The notes under the pieces are model-generated. The model did no database searches. It saw only the letters and a list, made by a program, of their open reading frames with translations, and was not told the origin of the DNA. A stretch of 64,000 bases of DNA, taken from Buddleja alternifolia (Eukaryota > Streptophyta > Magnoliopsida > Lamiales > Scrophulariaceae). Every line of letters starts with the position of its first letter. The first letter of the stretch is position 1. The stretch is from positions 21,957,022 to 22,021,021 of the forward strand of contig CM033399.1 of the NCBI GenBank assembly GCA_019426215.1, given 5' to 3'. Shown here piece by piece: positions 57,315 through 64,000 of this stretch. A program made the translations under genes and the position numbers.

Positions 57315-58000
57315 TGTAACGCCCACCGACCACCTGGTGGCCCGCTACACCGCGACACTAGCTCGATCCACGAGATTATCCTTTCTCGAGCTAGCGCTAA
57401 GCGTCAGAACTATACCAATTCTTCATCTACTAAAACTAAAAGAATTTCATTCCACTTAAACCAACAATACCTTATTCATCAGTCTTACACAATTAAACAA
57501 TAACCCTATCAATTACAAATCTCCAAGCCAAAACATATACATACCCAATCGTACATCCCAAAACATTAATAGAAACAAACCCATTAACGAGTTATCTGAA
57601 ACGGAAGAAAGAAGGAGGGGTGAGTCCGAATGACCCAGCTAATGGCTTGCTTTACCTTATCAGGAGAGATAGAATCTGCAGCGAAAATCAATAACGACAT
57701 GGACATATACGATGGCAAGCAAAAGAATAGAATAACATATCACAAGTTAAATTAATCGAGTATGTTACGTATGAATCAGAGGACATAACCCATGTACTTT
57801 TGTAATCATATCATGTGATCGTGATCCACCTTCCACTGTCCCATACCAGCAGGAGGCTTCACACCTTTATGTTCTATGAAGTGTTCCAGATGTCGGGATT
57901 CTAGTGGTGGCTAGGTGGCCCCCGCCGTCGCGTGGCACTTTGTCCCGTATAGCACTTAGCTGCTTTTTCGAATCAAAGCTGTATATCAAGAAAAAAACGG
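57315..58000. mobile_element. inserted LTR-like sequence (Tekay/Del-like) in gag of element E
   Basis: Begins TGTAACGCCCACCG right after the gag fragment. The start TGTAACGCCC, the segment GGGGTGAGTCCGAATGACCC and the run CTGTCCCATACCAGCAGGAG resemble LTRs of Tekay/Del-type chromoviruses. It has no clean right end: it grades into mixed sequence with gag pieces. Confidence 0.5.
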
Positions 58001-58700
58001 ATGAAGGTGGCTCCTACGGGTTCAAACGGTGGCCCCCGCCGTCATTAGCATCAGCATGGGCAAGATTACAAGAGTCTGCTTCGAAAGTGCCCCGATCACA
58101 ACTATTCAAGAGACGAGCGAGTGCTACATTTCTTTAATGGAGTCTTTGATCAACGAAACTGGACCGTCTCGGATTCGTCACAGACTTATATGACATCTCT
58201 ATAACACATGTATCAAGCATCCAAGTACACGAAATATCTTCAAAACAGTAACAATGTTCACTTCCGCCGAACAGACTGGCGAGTTAGAGAAAATTCACAA
58301 AACTCTAACCCTTACCAAATTTTTCATAGATGTTTACCACACAATCAAGTTATTCTAGAAAATTTATCATAATCAAACTCACAAGTTTAGGTACCTCATT
58401 ACAGCTTTAAACGTAACTTCAGAAACTGAAAGTTCCAAACACAGATAGAAGTTAACTAAAATACATATATATGATATGATATTCTTTGTCATATACGGTC
58501 TCATTTAGATAGCAGAATCATGTGTGGGCTAAATCTAAGAAGGCAGATGGCCACGGGTATTGATGAACTGTACCCTGAAGATTGCACGATGAGTTTCCTC
58601 TACAATTACCGAAGGGTTGCTAGTAGTGCTCAATTGTAATGGTAGAACATGTGAAATGTCGGAAATTAATCTAGAGAGCAGAGGCTAACCGATTAGTGAT
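58001..58700 (+). pseudogene. second, interleaved copy of the gag segment of element E
   Basis: Pieces of the same gag stretch (57000-57315) reappear in order: GAGTCTGCTTCGAAAGTGCC at 58073, GGAGTC...CTCGGATTCGTCACAG at 58138-58185, GTGTGGGCTAAA at about 58522, then TGATGAACTGTACCCTGAAG at 58562. They are separated by short extra strings of 2-30 bases and one block of about 320 bases. No frame is open. Confidence 0.8.
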
Positions 58701-59404
58701 GTTGAACTTACTGTCGGAACATTCGAAACAGAGCCTCAATTGAGCGGTTGATTCACATACCCGAGCAATTTTCCGAAAAGGCCAAATCCCACACAAAAAG
58801 TTACACCAACCAAGGCACGTACCAAGTCCGCACCAGACAGGGCGTCTTCTGAAACTTTGACTCCTTCCTAATCCTATTGAAATACGTCTCCCTTTCCCCC
58901 TAGCACATAAAAAGAATAAGAAAGATATGGATAAGAGTTTTCTTAGGATTTTAGAAATTCTTCGAGAAGTTCTCTTTTATTGATGCGATTTTGCAGGCCC
59001 AATTACATTAAGGAAATTTTAAGACCACAAGTGTTCAAGTTGCCACAAAAACTCAAGGATCCAGGGAGATTCCTTGCACGCAACTCTGTGCGAAGCATAA
59101 AAAGAAATTGGCGAGCCTCCAACATCGCAAAAATCATGACGAATCATTCGCAGAGCAGGTCGATTGATGTTACAGGGTGTTATGACGGGAATGAAAGAGA
59201 TGCAACACCAATTTGCACAATTATCGGTTGATGCAGGTGGAAGAGCACCCGGGACACTGCCGAGTGATACAGAGAAAAACCCAAAAGAGCAATGCCATGC
59301 CATCGCTCTGAGAAGTGGCAAAGAATTGAAAAGTGCACCTCCCAAGCAGTCCAAGTCCGCACTTGAAGAGGACAATGTTCAAACTTTTGACAAACTTGAA
59401 AATT
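58701..59404 (+). pseudogene. rearranged Gag-protease linker of element E
   Basis: Recognisable fragments in an order unlike the - strand Athila: 'IPEQFSEKAKSH' (about 58756), 'DKSFLRILEILREVL' (58928-58973), 'LPQKLKDPG' (59039-59066), then 'GRAPGTLPSDTEKNPKEQC' (59242-59298) and 'LRSGKEL'. In the - strand element the GTLPSDTEKNPK block comes first. No protease active-site motif is present. Confidence 0.75.
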
Positions 59405-60391
59405 CAAATCTGGTCAACGTCCTTTTGGCTTATGTAATGCACCTGCTACTTTTCAAAAATGCATGATGGCTATATTTCATGACATGGTCGAGCAATTGCT
59501 TGAAACTTTCATGGATGATTTTTCTGTTTTTGGCTCTACATATGATAGATGTTTGCACAATCTAACCTTAGTTTTGCAGAGGTGTGAGGAGACTGATCTA
59601 GTCTTAAATTGGGAAAAGTGTCATTTCATGGTACAAGAAGGAATTGTTCTGGGTCATAAGATCTCCCACAAGGGGATTGAGGTGGATAGAGCGAAAATTG
59701 AAGTGATAGCTAATCTTCCACCACCCACCACGGTCAAAGCCGTGAAAAGCTTTTTGGGACATGTCGGGTTTTACAGGCGTTTTATTTCAAATTTTTCTAA
59801 AATTGCTAAACCCCTGTCTAACTTGACCATGAAAAATGCAGTGTTTGACTTTAATGATGCATGCATGCAGGCCTTCCTCACCCTGAAGGAGAAATTAATC
59901 TCATCACCTGTGATGTCCGCCCCAGATTGGAGCCTACCATTCGAGTTGATGTGCGATGCGAGCGACATTGCCGTTGGAGCCGTACTAGGTCAAAGGAAGG
60001 GTAAAATCTTTCATACTATTTACTATGCTAGTCGTACCTTAAATGAGGCCCAACTCAATTATGCTACGACTGAAAAAGAGCTTTTAGCTGTCATTTTTGC
60101 TTTTGACAAATTTCACTCCTATCTTGTGCTTAACAAAGTAATAGTATACACTGATCACTCGGCCTTGAAATACTTGCTTGCTAAAAAAGACGCAAAACCT
60201 AGACTACTCAGGTGGATCTTATTACTACAAGAGTTTGACTTAGAAATAAAAGATAAAAAAGGATCTGAAAATGTAGCAGTTGATCACCTATCTAGACTAG
60301 AATTAGTGGATAAGAAAATGGATGAGACCCCAATAGGAGATGAATTCCCCGATGAGCAGCTTTTTACTCTTTCTTCTATTTCAATCCCCTA
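59405..60391 (+). pseudogene. pol: RT C-terminus and RNase H of element E
   Basis: RT begins abruptly at '[20 protein letters not shown]' (about 59413), joined out of frame to the gag remnant, so most of RT is deleted. From 59463 the open frame has '[13 protein letters not shown]' (active site), '[12 protein letters not shown]', RNase H ('[14 protein letters not shown]', '[14 protein letters not shown]', '[14 protein letters not shown]') and the tether '[12 protein letters not shown]'. It ends at a TAG at 60390, where the - strand Athila has Trp ('[10 protein letters not shown]'). Confidence 0.9.
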
Positions 60392-60392
60392 G

Positions 60393-61676
60393 TATGCTGA
60401 TTATGCTAACTATATAGTTGCTGGAATTTTACCCCCTGATTTGACATTTCACCAAAGAAAGAAGTTTTTGAAAGATGTTAGGCACTATCTGTGGGAAGAG
60501 CCCTACTTGTTTAAAATTGGTGTCGAGGGAATTATCAGGCGTTGTGTACCCGAGAAAGAAATGACCTCCGTCTTGGCTCATTGCCATGACATGGTGATAG
60601 GAGGCCACTTTGGCCCATCCAAGACTGCTGCCAAGGTTCTGCAATCAAGTTTTTTCTGGCCTACTTTATTTAAAGATGCACACGCTTATGTTAAAAAATG
60701 TGATAGATGCCAAAGAGTAGGTAATATCTCTAGACGACATGAAATGCCTATGAATAATGTGCTTGAATGTGAATTATTTGATGTGTGGGGTATAGATTTT
60801 ATGAGACCTTTCCCTAGTTCTTGTTCCAATAGGTATATTCTAGTCGCTGTTGATTATGTGTCTAAATGGGTCGAAGCTGAGACTTTGCAAACTAATGATG
60901 CTAGGGTTGTTCTTAGATTTCTGAGAAAACATATTTTTGCACGATTTGGAACCCCGAGAGCAATTATAAGTGATGGAGGCACACATTTTCGTAACAAGCA
61001 ATTTGAAAACTTGTTGAACAAATATGGTGTTAAGCATAAAATCTCGACCCCTTACCACCCTCAAACTAGTGGGCAAGTCGAAGTGTCTAATAGGGAAATT
61101 AAACGGATTTTAGAAAAAATGGTAAATAGCCATCGAACTGATTGGTCTCTGAAATTAGATGATGCATTGTGGGCTTACCGTACTGCTTTTAAAACCCTTA
61201 TTGGCATGTCCCCATATCGTCTTGTATTTGGAAAAGCTTGTCATTTACCTGTCGAACTTGAACATCGTGCTTATTGGGCTATCAAATTCCTGAATTTCGA
61301 TATAAGTGTTATAGGTAATAAGAGGTTGCTTCAGCTGAATGAGCTCGAGGAGTGGAGACATGAAGCATACGAGAATGCAAAACTGTACAAAGAACGGACC
61401 AAGAAGTGGCACGACAAGCATATTCTACCCCGGGAATTCGAGGAAGGTGAGAAAGTTCTTATGTACAACTCTAGACTCAAGCTCTTCCCAGGCAAGCTCA
61501 AATCGCGTTGGTCGGGACCCTTTCGAGTCACCCGAGTGTATTCTTCCGGAGCTGTGGAGCTTATCACTGAGGATGGACAAGTATTTTTAACCAATGGACA
61601 TAGGCTGAAACACTACTCGGGCACTGACTGGAGCGCAGACACATTATCTGTCAAGCTCCGAGAACCATCGACTTAA
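60393..61676 (+). pseudogene. integrase of element E
   Basis: Continues the same frame after the TAG, to the stop at 61674-61676. Zinc region '[19 protein letters not shown]' ... 'CDRCQRVG'. Core: Asp in '[12 protein letters not shown]', Asp in '[10 protein letters not shown]', Glu in '[12 protein letters not shown]'. C-terminal '[20 protein letters not shown]'. All catalytic residues are present. It lines up closely with the split integrase of the - strand Athila and shows what that one looked like before the solo LTR. Confidence 0.9.
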
Positions 61677-63338
61677 GTCGATCCTGAATAGTCGAGCTAT
61701 TGACTATAAACAAGCGCTTCTTGGGAGGCAACCCAAGTTTGTAAGTTTTTTTTTTTTCTCTTTTGTTTTTGTTTGTTTAGTTTGTTTGTTTATGTTTATG
61801 TTCAAACATGGACTTTTGGCATGTATGTTTTCTTATGCTTGATGGTTTGAAAAGTTGAAGTGTTAGATATGATAGACATTTGGACCCCATGTTTAGAGAT
61901 GCTTATTTTACTCGAGAGGAGAAGAAGCTTTGTAACGATGCATTGGAAGTTAAAGGATATTTTTCAACATCCTTGGTTGTAAGTGTTCTTTTACCGTTGC
62001 GTATACTTGTTGTAACAACATTGAGGACAATGTTGGATTTGAGTTTGGGGGTAGAAGAGTGCTTATTTTGAACATTGAAAATGCAATGCTAATTTTTAGC
62101 TTGAATTTGGGGGAAAGTTTGTATGATATCATGTTTAAATACTTCTTTGTTGAGAAAATCAAGTATAAATTGTTTTTTTTATCTTTCCAATTGATGCATT
62201 AAAATTGATTAACTTGAAAAAAAAAATGGCATGATTTCTTGAAATAATTTGAATTTAATGGAACATATATATCTTTGAAATTGCTCATGGAGACCCTAGA
62301 CTAGGATTGATTTCTTAGATGATTCACATTGCACAATAAATCGAGGATAGAGGAGTTGAGAGGATAACCATCTTGAGACACTTAAGAAGTTTTTCCCGGA
62401 AAAATTAACTTAGATTTTTCATAAGGTTATAAGTTGAGTAGTAATTTTTTTATGCTAAACAATGAATTAAAAAGGCTGAAGTTTGGTATGACCACCAGTG
62501 GTCAGGCTAATATGTACTGGAGGTGAAAAGTTTCATGCCTATATACTGTACTATTATGCTAATTTGAGCTAAGCTCAAGCCAAAAAGAAGCGAATTGTTT
62601 AAAAGATCTAGTTTTATTTCGTGACCTTTGACACTCGAGTGATTAAATCCTTAGGAGTGTCTTTACACTTAATTCCCCAAAACTATCTAGTTTGGGAGTC
62701 ATTGATCTAAAGCTTGTTACATGGGTGTCATAGAAAGCCTAATGGAATAAAACATAGCACATGATCTAGCCTTAATGAAGTTAATTGGAAAGTTTCATAT
62801 GAATTGAAAGTTTGAATGGTTGAGATAATGAAATTTAAATGGCTATGAGATTTTCTATGATTCTTATGCTTTGTGTTTGATCAAAAGTTGATAGATATGG
62901 GATTAATGTCCAAAATTTGGTAAGGATACCCTTCGACTATAATACCTTAGATTTATTTTCACTACACCCTATGGAGTCTTTTCGAGTATTGGTGTCACAT
63001 GAGCAAAAGTAGTTGATATGTATATATATTTGTGAGCTATAAAAGGATGATTTTGTGCCATTTATTCTTGTTAATTATGTTGAGATGTATTCATTTGGTT
63101 GGGATTGAAAGTTTGTTAGATTTTGTGGGTATATCTTCTGCAAACCCTCACGAGACTATAACTCGTCCTTTGAGGTAACTCAAAGGTTTAAAGGCTTGTT
63201 GCACATGCTAAGTGCAATCGTTTATTCCACGAAAGTGAGTTCGTTTGTTGTTTTTGTTTTCTCCTTTTGGTTGATAATGTTTTCCGTGCCTAGACCTTTT
63301 ATTGCTCGAGGTCGAGCAATTGATAAGTGTGGGGGTGT
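61677..63338 (+). other. non-coding 3' region of element E, no env-like ORF
   Basis: No long ORF; the env-like gene is absent. It contains ACATTGAGGACAATGT (62018-62033) followed by TTTGGGGG (62044-62051), a second TTTGGGGG near 62106, and the polypurine tract AGTGTGGGGGTGT ending at 63338. The stretch 62300-63330 is a diverged counterpart of plus 11180-12300 (reverse strand) in the - strand Athila. Confidence 0.8.
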
Positions 63339-64000
63339 TGATAAGAGGAGTTTTTACATGTTTTTAAGCCCCTTTGCATTTATGTTTTAGGTTCATTTAT
63401 CGATTGATTTTGTCACTTGTGCGTTTAATTCGTACATTAAGTGATTTCAGGCCTTAAGTGGATACAATCGAAGAAAGGGTGGAAAAATGATGTATAAAAC
63501 AAGTTTAGGTCAAGATGTTTCACACCTCTACAACCAAACAAGCAAGAAATAAGCTGGAGTTAGCCAAAATCATGTTTTAGTAACATTTTCACACACCTGG
63601 GTGCCAAATCAGAAACAACCTCCACGTTGGAACGCCATTTTGATATTTTTAGAGACAGAATTGGATAAAGTGTTCTTCTACAAAGGTTTAGATCTATGTC
63701 TTATCTTTACATGGCAACTTGAATCATCCAATTCGGAGATCGTTGGAGACGTTTATGAATAAAACACTATTCCTGCGCTGGAAAACACGAAAGTGGCAGC
63801 TCCTGTTCTTGTTAGGTGGAAAACAAGAGAATGGTAGGTGCAAATTCTTGGTAGGAGGAAAGAAAGAGAAAGGTAGCTCAAATTCTTGGTAAGTGGATTT
63901 TTGGGTATTTAAAGGGGAGTAGGGAGCTCACTTGAACACATCAAAAAATCATCATTTGAGAGTGTGAGGACGGAAATTCAGGGGTTTGGGGGAGCATTCA
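63339..64000 (+). repeat. 3' LTR of element E, partial
   Basis: TGATAAGAGGAGTTTTTACATG..., matching 54716 onward with scattered differences. The conserved block is at about 63673-63758. The LTR is cut by the window end. Confidence 0.95.

Larger units (their letters stand above)
54716..64000 (+). mobile_element. Athila-type element E, runs off the window end
   Basis: 5' LTR 54716-56286, tRNA-Asp primer site, gag, a disturbed zone (57315-59400), pol (about 59405-61676), a non-coding 3' region with a polypurine tract ending at 63338, and a 3' LTR from 63339. The left target site is GCTTC (54711-54715); its partner lies outside. The protease, most of RT and the env-like ORF are missing, so it is defective. 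It is related to, but clearly a different family from, the - strand Athila. Confidence 0.92.

Overview
This window looks like plant nuclear DNA, most likely from a dicot. It is AT-rich, and almost all of it is LTR retrotransposon sequence of plant-specific lineages (Athila, Tat and chromovirus Ty3/gypsy, plus one Ty1/copia-like LTR). The only non-transposon coding sequence has plant-type introns and belongs to families that are expanded and mobile in plants (DUF1985/Ulp1 protease, F-box, GRF zinc finger). Nothing in the sequence fixes the species. There is no bacterial-type operon, tRNA, rRNA or CRISPR array.

Layout. (1) 1-828: AT-rich DNA with nothing recognised. (2) 829-26692: an old, decayed Tat-lineage element, A, on the + strand. 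Its 5' LTR is 829-1435 and its truncated 3' LTR is 26272-26692. Three later insertions split it: a copia-like solo LTR (2796-4646), a very young full-length Athila element on the - strand (9505-24160), and an Athila-type solo LTR (24168-25617). The young Athila has two 1669-bp LTRs that differ at one base by eye, yet its pol carries a frameshift, a nonsense codon and a 1594-bp solo LTR (16036-17629) inside the integrase. (3) 26693-26869 and 39552-40045: two halves of an unidentified sequence, B, split by a second Tat element, C (26875-39546, target duplication ACCAC). C carries gag, protease, RT, two RNase H domains, integrase, and on the opposite strand a multi-exon gene with a plant mobile domain and a coiled coil. 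(4) 40046-46266: chromovirus D on the + strand, with a solo LTR (41333-42791) inserted in its Gag zinc knuckle and its 3' end missing. (5) 46270-54710: a gene-like island holding a five-exon DUF1985-Ulp1 protease gene, an F-box gene, a repeat array and a GRF zinc-finger/transmembrane gene. All three genes are lightly damaged. (6) 54716 to the window edge: a second Athila element, E, on the + strand, with a rearranged gag, a nearly intact pol and a 3' LTR running off the end.

How the parts relate. Target-site duplications order the insertions: A is older than the copia LTR, the - strand Athila and solo LTR 24168-25617; B is older than C; D is older than its solo LTR. Every Athila-type LTR here (seven copies, five families) shares a conserved block of about 85 bp. 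In sense orientation this block is followed by a family-specific slot before the TATA box. In three families the slot holds GC-rich palindromes, each family with a different one; in a fourth it holds a T/G-rich tandem repeat. In the - strand Athila the same kind of palindromic word also fills the spacer between pol and the env-like gene and part of the gag coding sequence. That modular slot, and the spliced antisense gene of element C whose short exons all break in phase 1, are the two most unusual things in the window.
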